Below are positions 35,557 to 43,779 of a stretch of 64,000 nt of DNA, in pieces (the stretch's first letter is position 1; each line of letters starts with the position of its first letter). Source of the stretch: Flavivirga amylovorans (GTDB lineage Bacteria; Bacteroidota; Bacteroidia; Flavobacteriales; Flavobacteriaceae); NCBI RefSeq assembly GCF_030540875.1, contig NZ_JAUOEM010000010.1, positions 41,515 through 105,514 of the forward strand, read 5' to 3'. Position numbers and translations under genes: made by a program. Below the pieces are notes generated by a model. The model was not told the DNA's origin. It saw only the letters and a program-made list of their open reading frames with translations, and made no database searches.

Positions 35557-36182
35557 GTTAAAGTATTTATTTTTTGTCTGTACATAAAGTCTAGCTCCAT
35601 AATTTCGTCTAGATGCGCTCTTTTTTGTCTGGTACTTACTGCATTTTGATTGATGCCTATAAGTTGCCCCAGTTCGCTTTGTAATGCATCTGGTTTTTCT
35701 ATACTTAGCTTAACAATTTCTGCCAGATTTACGGTCCAGCTATCCATAGATATTAATGCTAACTTAAAATATAAATTTAACGCTTCGTCAATTTCGGGGC
35801 TATTGGTTTTTATTCGTAAATTCTGTTTTTCTTTTTTCAAGGTTTCCAGGGTTTCTCCTGAATATATAAAGGCTTCTCCATTAGATTCAGTCACACTTTC
35901 GCCTTCATAGGTTTTATTACCAATACCAATGGCCAACCGAACATCTAAGCCATGAATAGATTTTATACAGGCTTTTATATATAGTGCGGCTATAAAGCAG
36001 GAATGAACATCTTTAATTTCTATTTGAAAACTATCACCACGGTATATTTCCCAGGATGTCTTATCTGTACTTAAAAAAGATAGTGAATCCTTTAGTACTT
36101 TTATCCATGTTTCTGGAGTTACCTGGGTTCTAGACTTAATAATGTCGCCTGTTATAACACTTGTTATGGTGTTTGATATCAT
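35553..36182 (-). CDS. SatD-like protein with C-terminal helix-turn-helix
   Basis: A 209-residue protein. It starts VITGDIIKSR, the typical SatD-family opening, and continues with IYRGDSFQIEI, a ferredoxin-like core and LAIGIGNKTYEG. The last 50 residues (ALQSELGQLIGINQNAVSTRQKRAHLDEI) read as a helix-turn-helix followed by a helix. The first part resembles the catalytic fold of nucleotide cyclases, but I cannot place catalytic residues with confidence. The gene is preceded directly by six phased 20-bp palindromes that its DNA-binding tail might recognise. It is coupled to the DUF3307 gene. Confidence 0.78.
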   Translation of the reverse strand: MISNTITSVITGDIIKSRTQVTPETWIKVLKDSLSFLSTDKTSWEIYRGDSFQIEIKDVHSCFIAALYIKACIKSIHGLDVRLAIGIGNKTYEGESVTESNGEAFIYSGETLETLKKEKQNLRIKTNSPEIDEALNLYFKLALISMDSWTVNLAEIVKLSIEKPDALQSELGQLIGINQNAVSTRQKRAHLDEIMELDFMYRQKINTLT

Positions 36183-36183
36183 A

Positions 36184-36342
36184 TATCACGTTTTTATGCG
36201 ATAAACAAATATATCACATTATTGTGTGATAAACAAATATATCGCACTTTTATGTGATAATTTAATATATCGCATTATTGTGTGATAAATAATAATATCA
36301 CATTTTTATGTGATATTTTAACATGCCAGATTTTGTGTGATG
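36184..36342. repeat. Phased array of six 20-bp palindromes
   Basis: The units TATCACG/A or TATCGCA - N6 - TGTGATA or TGCGATA start at 36184, 36212, 36240, 36268 and 36296. The period is exactly 28 bp, with 8-bp AT-rich spacers; the first two spacers are both AACAAATA. A degenerate sixth unit starts at about 36323. The N6 centres alternate between TTTTTA or CTTTTA (units 1, 3, 5) and TTATTG (units 2, 4). The array fills the gap between rmuC and the SatD-like gene and ends 1 nt from the latter's ATG. It looks like a multi-site operator. Confidence 0.88.
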
Positions 36343-36347
36343 TATTA

Positions 36348-37667
36348 CTAATGTTCTTCTTCAGCTCGTTTTATAATAGCTTCAGGCAAGGCCTTTTTAG
36401 CTTTGGCTCCCATTTTTTTAAGTTTTTCGACACTTGTAACTAGATTACCTTTACCTTCAACTAACTTGTTCATAGCAGCAGAGTAATCCGTTTTAGCAGC
36501 ATCAATTTTTTTACCAACACCTGTTAAATCTTTTACTAAACCTTCAAATTTATCATATAAAGCACCTGCTTGTCTAGCTATTTCTATAGCATTTCGTTGT
36601 TGCTTTTCGTTATTCCACATGGTGTCAATCGTACGAAGTGTGGCTAGTAGTGTAGAAGGTGTTACAATAACAATATTTTTCTCGAAAGCTTTGTTATATA
36701 TTGAGTTGTCTTCGTTTACTACAATAGCAAATGCGGGTTCTATAGGGATAAACATGAGTACAAAATCTGGTGATTCTATATCATATAAGTCTTGATAATT
36801 TTTTTCTGAAAGCTGATCGACATGTTTTCTAATAGAGTTAACATGTGCTTTTAAGAATGGTATTTTATCATCATCTTCGGCATTTACCAAACGTTCGTAA
36901 TCTGTTAATGAGACTTTAGAATCGATGATCATTTTTTTGCTGTCAGGAAGATGTAAAACAACATCGGGTAAGACTCTGGAGCCATCATCTAAAGTGAAGC
37001 TTTGTTGTACAAAATATTCTCTGTCTTTTTCTAACCCAGATTTTTCAAGAACCCGTTCTAAAACTAACTCTCCCCAATTTCCTTGCATTTTACTATCTCC
37101 TTTTAAGGCTCTAGTTAAGTTGGTTGCTTCTTTGGTCATTTGTTGATTAAGATCTTTTAAACCCAACAATTGTTCCTTTAAAGCAGAATGCATGCTAATA
37201 CTTTCTTTTTGCGATGCTTCTACTTTTTTCTCAAAGCCTTGAATTTTTTCTTGTAATGGACTTAAAATATTTTTGATGTTCTCTTTATTCTGAAGTGTGA
37301 ATTTTTCAGACTTTTCATCTAATATTTTAGTAGCTAATAATTCGAAATCTTTGCGTAATTGCTCCTGGCGTTCTTCTAGTTCCTTATCACGTTTTAAATT
37401 TAATTGTTGAAGGTTTTCGTATTCTGTATTTTTTCTGGTTAATTCAGCATTTAAAAATTCTTTTTCTCTTCTTATCTCTTCACGTTCATTTTCAACTTTA
37501 GCTAGGTTTTGCTTTAGCTCATCAATAGCCAAATTCATCTGATTTTGGCGTTCTTCTAAGGTGCTTTTTTCACTTTTACTTTTTAATCTAGTGAATAAAA
37601 TACCTAAATAACCGCCAATCGCTGCGGAAATGAGTATAGAAATTATAAGGATAAGATGGTCGTTCAT
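36348..37667 (-). CDS. rmuC: DNA recombination protein RmuC
   Basis: A 439-residue RmuC homologue: an N-terminal transmembrane helix (about 5-25), a long coiled coil (about 30-190) and the RmuC nuclease-like core. The core shows GNWGELVLERVLEKSGL, VLPDVVLHLPDSKKMIIDSKVSLTDYERL and FVLMFIPIEPAFA. Genetic work in E. coli links RmuC to limiting inversions at short inverted repeats. This is notable here, since the window holds several inverted-repeat structures, though that is only coincidence of location. Full length with no defect. Confidence 0.95.
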   Translation of the reverse strand: MNDHLILIISILISAAIGGYLGILFTRLKSKSEKSTLEERQNQMNLAIDELKQNLAKVENEREEIRREKEFLNAELTRKNTEYENLQQLNLKRDKELEERQEQLRKDFELLATKILDEKSEKFTLQNKENIKNILSPLQEKIQGFEKKVEASQKESISMHSALKEQLLGLKDLNQQMTKEATNLTRALKGDSKMQGNWGELVLERVLEKSGLEKDREYFVQQSFTLDDGSRVLPDVVLHLPDSKKMIIDSKVSLTDYERLVNAEDDDKIPFLKAHVNSIRKHVDQLSEKNYQDLYDIESPDFVLMFIPIEPAFAIVVNEDNSIYNKAFEKNIVIVTPSTLLATLRTIDTMWNNEKQQRNAIEIARQAGALYDKFEGLVKDLTGVGKKIDAAKTDYSAAMNKLVEGKGNLVTSVEKLKKMGAKAKKALPEAIIKRAEEEH

Positions 37668-37762
37668 TTATTTGAAAATATATATCCAAAGATAATTTTT
37701 TTGACTGGAAGATAGAAGAAGGGTACTAAATATTTTGGAATTTAGACTTTATTTTTTGAATG

Positions 37763-38557
37763 TTATTTTTTCACTCTAAAACTACCCGTTTTATTATCAA
37801 AAATTATTAAATCTTTCGGGAATAAATCATTAAAAATACCTTTTTCTATAAGGTTACACGGTTGATCTGTAATAACAGAATCCTTAGTCATTACAATTAA
37901 AGTATCACATAATTGAATCGCTAAATCTATTTCATGAGAAGAAAATAGAATGGTTTTGTTGGTGTCTTTAGCTAGTTTTTGAAGTAATTTTAAAATATAG
38001 GCTTTGTGGTACATATCTAGATGCGTGGTGGGTTCATCTAGTATAATCAAGTCAGTATCTTGTGCTAAAGCACGGGCAATCATAACTTTTTGGAGTTGTC
38101 CATCACTAAGTTCGTAACATTTTTTATGTTTTAAATCTTCAATATTTGTTTGAAGTAAGCATTGATTTATGATTTGATAATCAGCTTCATTTAAATTCCC
38201 AACCCAATTGGTATAGGGTTGACGACCTAAGGCCACTAATTCAAAAACGGTGAGGTTTTTAGAGCCCAAAGATTCTGTAAGGACTAAACTTAGTACTTTC
38301 GCTAAATTAATATTTGAATAGTTTTCTAAAGTCGTATTATTAATGGTGATACCACCACTTAGTTTCTGCTGAACATTAGTAAGTGTTCGTAGCAATGTAG
38401 ATTTACCAATGCCATTTGCTCCAATAAGACCAACAAGCTCTCCTTTGTGTAATTCAATGTTTATATTGGAAGCAATAATTGATTTTTCTTTTTTAAAACT
38501 ATAACCAATAGTTAAATCTTGAGTCTTTAAAACGATATGTGACTTGTTTTTTGTCAT
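37763..38557 (-). CDS. btuD: Cobalamin ABC transporter ATP-binding protein
   Basis: A 264-residue FecE/BtuD-type ATPase with Walker A GANGIGKST (about 46-54), signature LSDGQLQKVMIARAL and Walker B LIILDEPTTHLD. I use the ATG at 38557; a TTG 9 nt upstream is the alternative. It powers import through the BtuC-like permease encoded 73 nt upstream. FecE and BtuD cannot be told apart by the ATPase alone. Assignment to B12 rests on the cobUTSC genes in the same leftward cluster and the riboswitch-controlled receptor nearby. Confidence 0.88.
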   Translation of the reverse strand: MTKNKSHIVLKTQDLTIGYSFKKEKSIIASNINIELHKGELVGLIGANGIGKSTLLRTLTNVQQKLSGGITINNTTLENYSNINLAKVLSLVLTESLGSKNLTVFELVALGRQPYTNWVGNLNEADYQIINQCLLQTNIEDLKHKKCYELSDGQLQKVMIARALAQDTDLIILDEPTTHLDMYHKAYILKLLQKLAKDTNKTILFSSHEIDLAIQLCDTLIVMTKDSVITDQPCNLIEKGIFNDLFPKDLIIFDNKTGSFRVKK

Positions 38558-38630
38558 AAATTCCAATAGGAAAACTTCAAATTTTAAATAATTGTAGTAT
38601 TAGTCTTTTGTCTTTCATCTTTTGTCTATG

Positions 38631-39662
38631 TCAAAACACCATTTTTCGTTTTCTAACCAACAACCAAATAATTACAGGAGCTCCAATTAAAGACGTTATG
38701 GCGTTAATTGGTAAAGTGAGATCGCTTGATGGTAGTTGAGCAATACTGTCACAAATAAGCATAACTATGGCACCAAATAAAAAAACTGCTGGTAATAATA
38801 TTTTATGATTTGACGTATTAAAAACTTGTCGTGTCATGTGTGGAATGGCTAAGCCAATAAATACAATAGGTCCAGCAAAAGCAGTAATGGTTCCTGCTAA
38901 TAGGCTGGTTGCAATAATTATTAATAAACGGCTTTTTTTTAGATTTAGTCCTAAGCTTTTTGCATAATTTTCTCCTAATAATAGCGTGTTTAAAGCTTTT
39001 ATAGAGGTTAAACTTATTATAATACCTAAGGCATAAATTATAAAGAAAATAAATAACTCATCCCATCTAAGATTCCCAATACTACCAAGTCCCCAGAATA
39101 TATATTGTTTCAACTCTTCAGCAGAACTGAAATAGGAGAGTACATTAACCGTTGCAGAGGTAATACTCGCGAACATTAAGCCAATAATTAATATCGCCAT
39201 GGTATCTCTAATCTTATTGGATATTATGAGAACAAATAGCAGTACAATAAAACTACCTAAACTGGCAGCAATTACAATACTCCATTTAGAAACAAATATT
39301 CCAGCAAATGCACCACCAAAAAGAGATGCTCCCATAATAACTAAAGCAACCCCTAAACTAGAACCAGATGTAATTCCTAGAACAAAAGGACCAGCGAGTG
39401 GGTTTCTAAATAGTGTTTGCATGAGCAATCCAGAAACACCTAAACCAGACCCTACAATCATAGCAGTAAAAGCTTTTGGTAATCTGTATTCGTGAATTAT
39501 ATGCTGCCAGGATTCATTTTCTGTGGGATTTCCAATTAAACCATTAAACACATCTTGAAAAGGAATAAAAACAGAGCCTAAGCTAATGTTTGCACAAAAA
39601 CATAGAAGAAGTACTAGGGTTAATACTATAAAAGGTAGTTTATATGTTTTTGTATCTGGCAA
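38631..39662 (-). CDS. btuC: Cobalamin ABC transporter permease (FecCD family)
   Basis: A 343-residue permease with about ten transmembrane helices and FecCD motifs: YRLPKAFTAMIVGSGLGVSGLLMQTLFRNPLAGP (about 49-82) and GPIVFIGLAIPHMTR, the coupling-helix region. It starts at TTG 39662, the codon immediately after the btuF stop; no in-frame ATG is available for the N-terminal helix. It forms the inner-membrane channel for vitamin B12 with the BtuD- and BtuF-like proteins. A siderophore substrate is possible, but the cobalamin neighbours favour B12. Confidence 0.9.
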   Translation of the reverse strand: MPDTKTYKLPFIVLTLVLLLCFCANISLGSVFIPFQDVFNGLIGNPTENESWQHIIHEYRLPKAFTAMIVGSGLGVSGLLMQTLFRNPLAGPFVLGITSGSSLGVALVIMGASLFGGAFAGIFVSKWSIVIAASLGSFIVLLFVLIISNKIRDTMAILIIGLMFASITSATVNVLSYFSSAEELKQYIFWGLGSIGNLRWDELFIFFIIYALGIIISLTSIKALNTLLLGENYAKSLGLNLKKSRLLIIIATSLLAGTITAFAGPIVFIGLAIPHMTRQVFNTSNHKILLPAVFLFGAIVMLICDSIAQLPSSDLTLPINAITSLIGAPVIIWLLVRKRKMVF

Positions 39663-40805
39663 CTATTCTAAACGTTTAAAAAAGAAAAGTTCATAATCAT
39701 TTAATAATTTGGGGTGAGCTATTTTTATAAGGTCCTTTAAAATTAAATCAGGTCGTAAAGTTCCTAATTCATAATAGAGTAAACCATCTTTTGCGCCTTT
39801 TCTTTTTGTGTAAGTGTATACTTGGTTATTTTTATATGCATTAAAAAAAGCATAGCCTTTATGTCCGTCTAACATATCTTCTTTTGCATCAAAGTTACCA
39901 GCACCTATCCAAAATTCTGCATTTTGAGCTTTCTCTAATACATTTTCAAAGTTCAATTGTAAACTTCCATTGTTATCATTTTCTTTCCAAAGATAATCGG
40001 TATTGGCATCTTCTAAATATTTTGCAATAAAACTTTTACCACCAGGAATACTCCATATATCTTTAAAAGTAGAACCAGACATAACTGTTGGTTTTCTAGT
40101 TATAGTTTTAACGATTTCTTTTGCTTTTAAATAATCACTTTCTATATTTTTAAAAATGGAATCAGCCTCTTTTTCTTTGTTATAGAATGCTGCTACGAAT
40201 TTTATCCATTCAGCTCTACCTAAAGGATGTTGTTCTGTCCAGGCACCATCAAGGACAACAGGAACACCTAATTGTTCTATTTGATCTAATTTTTTGTTAA
40301 CGCCATTAACCGAAAAACCAAGGACCATGTCTGGGTTTAATTCTAAAAGTAATTCGATGTTGATTTCTAAATCGTTACCTAATTCCTTAATGTCTCCGCT
40401 ATCTACCCGTTCTCTAACTTTTTCAGAGCAAATGTATTTTGTATTAGGAAAACCAATTAAACTAGTATCTACTCCTAAGTATTCTAAAGTTGGTATATTG
40501 GTTGTTGAAACAGCTACAAGCGTGTTAATGGGTATTTCTATTATTTTAGTGCCTATTTCATGATTTGGAGGTGTAGTACCTTTATTTACTAATAGATAAG
40601 TAAAGTTTTCATTGCTATTAGGCCATGCAGAATTAACAATTACTTTTTTGTAATTTTTATAATTAGTAATAGAAAAACCTTTTGCGTAACTAATATTTTT
40701 TTTGGTTCCTTCTAATTTATTTATAGAAATTTCTGTTTGTTGTTTTTTTTCTTTACAGGATATAAGAAATACAAAACATGTTATAAAAAGAATTAAAAAA
40801 CGCAT
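39663..40805 (-). CDS. btuF: Cobalamin-binding ABC transporter lipoprotein
   Basis: A 380-residue TroA/BtuF-fold lipoprotein (lipobox FLISC, C17). Class III binding-protein features include VVNSAWPNSNENFTYLLVNKG, VAVSTTNIPTLEYLGVDTSLIGFPNTKYI, LELNPDMVLGF and a long backbone helix. It would deliver cobalamin to the BtuC-like permease. At 380 residues it is longer than E. coli BtuF but normal for Bacteroidetes. The gene lies downstream of cobC, separated by the inverted-repeat GIY-YIG unit. That unit may weaken read-through from the cob genes. Confidence 0.88.
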   Translation of the reverse strand: MRFLILFITCFVFLISCKEKKQQTEISINKLEGTKKNISYAKGFSITNYKNYKKVIVNSAWPNSNENFTYLLVNKGTTPPNHEIGTKIIEIPINTLVAVSTTNIPTLEYLGVDTSLIGFPNTKYICSEKVRERVDSGDIKELGNDLEINIELLLELNPDMVLGFSVNGVNKKLDQIEQLGVPVVLDGAWTEQHPLGRAEWIKFVAAFYNKEKEADSIFKNIESDYLKAKEIVKTITRKPTVMSGSTFKDIWSIPGGKSFIAKYLEDANTDYLWKENDNNGSLQLNFENVLEKAQNAEFWIGAGNFDAKEDMLDGHKGYAFFNAYKNNQVYTYTKRKGAKDGLLYYELGTLRPDLILKDLIKIAHPKLLNDYELFFFKRLE

Positions 40806-40951
40806 GGAATAGTAATTAAGGTCTAAAGGTCTTTATTTTTTTTGTAAAATTATAAGCTAATCGCAATTAAACCTATTTTTGATACTTTAAAATAAATTAT
40901 GACTTATTTTCTACACTTAATTTTTATTTTCTGAAACTAAAAGCATTGAAA

Positions 40952-40981
40952 TTTGTCATTCCTGCGAAGGCAGGAATCCAC
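40952..40981. repeat. 30-bp inverted repeat, left end
   Basis: An exact reverse complement of 41348-41377; the match stops sharply at both edges. It includes the 20-nt hairpin ATTCCTGCGAAGGCAGGAAT. Confidence 0.93.
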
Positions 40982-41000
40982 AGGCCCAATAAGAAACTTA

Positions 41001-41312
41001 ATGTATAAAACAATTCATCAATACTACCTTTACATTTTAACAAATAAAACTTGTGGAACTTTATACATTGGAGTGACTAACGATTTGGAACGTCGTATGT
41101 TTGAGCATAAAAACAAATTAGTTAAAGGTTTTACTAAGAAATATGGCTTATTCAAATTATTATATTTTGAAACTTATCAATATGTTGAAGATGCTATTAA
41201 GCGAGAAAAGAATATGAAAAAGTGGAAACGTCAATGGAAAATAGACTTAATAGAAAAAGACAACCCAAATTGGAAAGATTTATCTAAAGACTGGACTTAT
41301 TTGATTGAATGA
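41001..41312 (+). CDS. Small GIY-YIG nuclease
   Basis: A 103-residue UPF0213/YhbQ-like protein made of a single GIY-YIG domain. The motif pair is YLYILTNK (8-16) and LYIG (21-24). R31, H36 and E69 (in AIKREKNMKKW) fit the catalytic arginine, histidine and glutamate, so the site looks complete. I start at ATG 41001; an upstream ATG at 40953 lies inside the left repeat and would add a repeat-derived SFLRRQEST leader. The C-terminus (NPNWKDLSKDW) is the common end of this subfamily. It probably nicks or cuts DNA; a role at the flanking repeats is a hypothesis. Confidence 0.88.
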   Translation: MYKTIHQYYLYILTNKTCGTLYIGVTNDLERRMFEHKNKLVKGFTKKYGLFKLLYFETYQYVEDAIKREKNMKKWKRQWKIDLIEKDNPNWKDLSKDWTYLIE

Positions 41313-41347
41313 AAAATAAAAGAAACATTGATGTTTTTTATTTAAAA

Positions 41348-41377
41348 GTGGATTCCTGCCTTCGCAGGAATGACAAA
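41348..41377. repeat. 30-bp inverted repeat, right end
   Basis: Exact inverted copy of 40952-40981, 35 nt after the stop of the GIY-YIG gene and 37 nt from the cobC stop codon. Confidence 0.93.
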
Positions 41378-41414
41378 AGGATGATTTGTAAATAAAAATT
41401 TTATCTAAATTGAA

Positions 41415-41984
41415 TTACGGCAGATCAATTTCAGAAATAAGCTTTAATGAGTTACTTTCTTTTTCAAGATGAAAAACATCACCGTATTGAATTTTAATAT
41501 GAAATGATTTTTCTAGAGGAATATCTAAAACAGACGAAAGAAATGCTCTTATTGGACCAGCATGGCTTACTATTACCAGGTCTTTCTCATCATGTGATTG
41601 TATAATGTCTTCAAAGAAATTATTGACTCTAGATGCTAAATCGACATAAGATTCGCCATTAGGAACCTTGGTATTTACAAAGTCTTTCATCCAAGGATTT
41701 AATGCTTCTTCAGAAATATCATTCCATGCTTTCATTTCCCAATCACCAAAATCAAGTTCTTTTAAACGATCATCAAAGAGAACGTGGGATCCTAGATGAT
41801 TTGCTAATAAGGCACATCGTTTTAATGGACTACTTTTTATATGATAAGCTTTGCTATCAGGAATTTGTTGTTTGATCGTTTTAAGTTCTTCAGGAAAAGA
41901 GTCCGCCAAGTCTAAATCGCTTTGTCCATAGCAAATCCCTTTTTCAATGTTAGGGGTTGTATGTCTTATTATATAAATTTCCAT
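41415..41984 (-). CDS. cobC: Alpha-ribazole phosphatase
   Basis: A 189-residue histidine phosphatase. The active-site motif is RHTTPNIEKGICYGQSDLDL (RHT instead of RHG, with His9 as the phosphate acceptor). ELDFGDWEMKAW, GESYVDLASRV and IVSHAGPIRAFLS (second His) complete the site. In the nucleotide-loop pathway it removes phosphate from alpha-ribazole phosphate or from cobalamin phosphate. The start overlaps cobS by 16 bp. It is the fourth gene of the cobU-cobT-cobS-cobC run. The general phosphatase family is certain; CobC identity rests on context. Confidence 0.9.
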   Translation of the reverse strand: MEIYIIRHTTPNIEKGICYGQSDLDLADSFPEELKTIKQQIPDSKAYHIKSSPLKRCALLANHLGSHVLFDDRLKELDFGDWEMKAWNDISEEALNPWMKDFVNTKVPNGESYVDLASRVNNFFEDIIQSHDEKDLVIVSHAGPIRAFLSSVLDIPLEKSFHIKIQYGDVFHLEKESNSLKLISEIDLP

Positions 41985-42730
41985 AGAGAAATAACACTTA
42001 AATAAAATACAACTTCACATAATTGTTGAACCGCTCCTGCGCAATCTCCTGTTTGTCCACCTAGCCATTTCTTAAATTTACGACCTAGATATATTTTTGC
42101 TATATAACAAGGAATAATAGCTATGAAAATTAAGGGTTTGTTAAAAAAGAATAATGGCGTTATTCCAAAAATAGCACTAACAAGGAGCATATTTATAGTA
42201 ATACTTTTAGCAGCCGGTTTTGCTTTACTATCGTCAGTATCTCTAACATAGGGATGGGTGTAAATCAATGTTGTTGCTATAAACCTGCTTAAACTATGTC
42301 CAGCAATGATAGTTATTGGAATAAAATAATCTGGAACTTCTCTTAATGCTGAAAATTTGATAGCAAGAATTAAAATTAATCCAGTGACTCCATAAGTCCC
42401 TAAGCGAGAATCCTTCATAATAAGAAGAATTTTTTCTTTAGTCCATCCACCTCCAAGCCCGTCACAAACATCTGCAAAACCGTCTTCATGAAATGCTCCT
42501 GTTGTGTATATAGTTGTTGCCATGCTTAGCAAAAGAGCTATTTCAGTTGAAAGAATAAACGAAAAGCCATAAAACACTAAAGCGCCTATGCTTCCAACAA
42601 CAATACCAACTAGCGAAAAGTATTTAGCACTTTTTGAAAGATATTCAGGGTTGTGATCAACCCATTTCGGGCAAGGTATTCTTGTAAAAAACATGATAGC
42701 TGTTAAGAAAATTTGAAGTTCTTTTTTCAT
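41969..42730 (-). CDS. cobS: Adenosylcobinamide-GDP ribazoletransferase
   Basis: A 253-residue polytopic CobS. The N-terminus FFTRIPCPKWVDHNPEYLSKSAKYFSLVG and the metal-binding TGAFHEDGFADVCDGLGGGWTKEKILLIMKDSRLGTYG (about 84-121) are diagnostic. The C-terminus has GGQTGDCAGAVQQL. It joins adenosylcobinamide-GDP and alpha-ribazole(-phosphate) in the inner membrane. Five nt separate it from cobT and it overlaps cobC, as in a tight operon. Confidence 0.96.
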   Translation of the reverse strand: MKKELQIFLTAIMFFTRIPCPKWVDHNPEYLSKSAKYFSLVGIVVGSIGALVFYGFSFILSTEIALLLSMATTIYTTGAFHEDGFADVCDGLGGGWTKEKILLIMKDSRLGTYGVTGLILILAIKFSALREVPDYFIPITIIAGHSLSRFIATTLIYTHPYVRDTDDSKAKPAAKSITINMLLVSAIFGITPLFFFNKPLIFIAIIPCYIAKIYLGRKFKKWLGGQTGDCAGAVQQLCEVVFYLSVISLWKFI

Positions 42731-42735
42731 GTCAA

Positions 42736-43779
42736 TTAATCTTTAATTTCTCCGCTTACACCAGCAGCATCAAAACTAGCCATATCATTTAAAAAGTTCA
42801 CTGATGCTTTTAATAATGGTACAGCTAATGCGGCACCTGTGCCTTCACCTAATCTTAATCCTAAAGATAATAAAGGTTTAGCATTTAAAAATTCTAACAT
42901 TTTTACGTGCCCTTTTTCATTTGAATTATGAGCAAACACACAATAGTCCAAAACATTTTCGTTTAAAGCTTGTGCAGCCAATAGGGCAGCAGTTACTATA
43001 AATCCATCAATGATTACAATCATTTTTAACTCAGTAGCTTTCAAAATAGCACCACAAAGCATGGCTATTTCAAAACCGCCAAAAGTAGACAAGGCTTCTT
43101 CTGCGTTTTTTGGACTGTACTTTTTATAAACTTCAGACAGGATTTGTTGCTTTTTACTAATACCTTCATTATTCAGCCCTGTACCAGCACCCACACATTC
43201 AGAAATAGGTGTTTCAGTAAAATAGGCCATTAATAGAGCAGCGGATGATGTATTACTAATACCCATTTCCCCAAAACCAATGGTGTTTGTGCCTTCACTT
43301 TTAAGTTTAGTAATAATATTACCACTTCGATTAAAAGCCTTTTCACATTGTTCTAATGTCATAGCAGGCTCTTCTTGATAATTTTTAGTACCAAAATCGA
43401 TTTTAGCATTAATAATACCAAGAGTCTCTGGAAATGTATAATTTACTCCAGCATCAACTATTTTTAAGTTGAGGTTATTAGTATTACTAAAAATATTTAT
43501 TGCTGCGCCTCCATTAACAAAGTTATAAACCATTTGAGAGGTTACTTCTTGTGGAAAAGGATTTACTTCTCCTTTGGTGGCAATACCATGATCGCCAGCA
43601 AAAACAACAATAGATGGGTTTGATATTTTTGGACTTAATGTATTTTGAATACACCCAATTTTTAAAGCTAAATCCTCTAAAAGGCCTAAAGCTCCTAGAG
43701 GCTTTGTTTTAAGATCAATTTTTTTTTGAAGCTCAAGTTTTAATTCAGGGTTGTTTATTGGTGATATTATATGCGTCAT
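42736..43779 (-). CDS. cobT: Nicotinate-nucleotide-dimethylbenzimidazole phosphoribosyltransferase
   Basis: A 347-residue CobT of normal length. It carries KPLGALGLLEDLALKIG near the N-terminus, VFAGDHGI (about 59-66), GEMGISNTSSA and the C-terminal LRLGEGTGAALAVPLL with the catalytic glutamate. It makes alpha-ribazole phosphate from NaMN and dimethylbenzimidazole, providing the lower ligand of B12. The ATG overlaps the cobU stop by one base. No bluB or de novo corrin ring genes are in the window, so dimethylbenzimidazole may come from outside or from elsewhere in the genome. Confidence 0.96.
   Translation of the reverse strand: MTHIISPINNPELKLELQKKIDLKTKPLGALGLLEDLALKIGCIQNTLSPKISNPSIVVFAGDHGIATKGEVNPFPQEVTSQMVYNFVNGGAAINIFSNTNNLNLKIVDAGVNYTFPETLGIINAKIDFGTKNYQEEPAMTLEQCEKAFNRSGNIITKLKSEGTNTIGFGEMGISNTSSAALLMAYFTETPISECVGAGTGLNNEGISKKQQILSEVYKKYSPKNAEEALSTFGGFEIAMLCGAILKATELKMIVIIDGFIVTAALLAAQALNENVLDYCVFAHNSNEKGHVKMLEFLNAKPLLSLGLRLGEGTGAALAVPLLKASVNFLNDMASFDAAGVSGEIKD

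Larger units (their letters stand above)
40952..41377 (+). mobile_element. Putative GIY-YIG/inverted-repeat mobile unit
   Basis: A 426-bp unit bounded by perfect 30-bp inverted repeats (40952-40981 and 41348-41377). Each end itself holds an 8-bp stem, ATTCCTGC-GAAG-GCAGGAAT. The only gene inside encodes a small GIY-YIG nuclease. The unit sits between cobC and btuF, on the strand opposite to that operon. No target-site duplication is evident. The end sequence belongs to the CCTGCGAAGGCAGG class of hairpin repeats that I recall from many bacterial phyla. A nuclease-driven element is inference. Confidence 0.6.

Noticed and set aside
36184..36342. Regular 28-bp spacing looked like a CRISPR array
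   Set aside because: The repeated part is a palindrome of 20 bp and the spacers are only 8 bp, AT-rich and partly identical. No cas genes are nearby.
40953..41000. Longer N-terminus of the GIY-YIG protein (starting with SFLRRQEST)
   Set aside because: These codons lie in the inverted repeat; the family begins at the ATG at 41001, so the leader is repeat-derived and unlikely to be translated.
40940..41390. Target-site duplication around the GIY-YIG unit
   Set aside because: The 5-10 nt outside the two repeats do not match each other.
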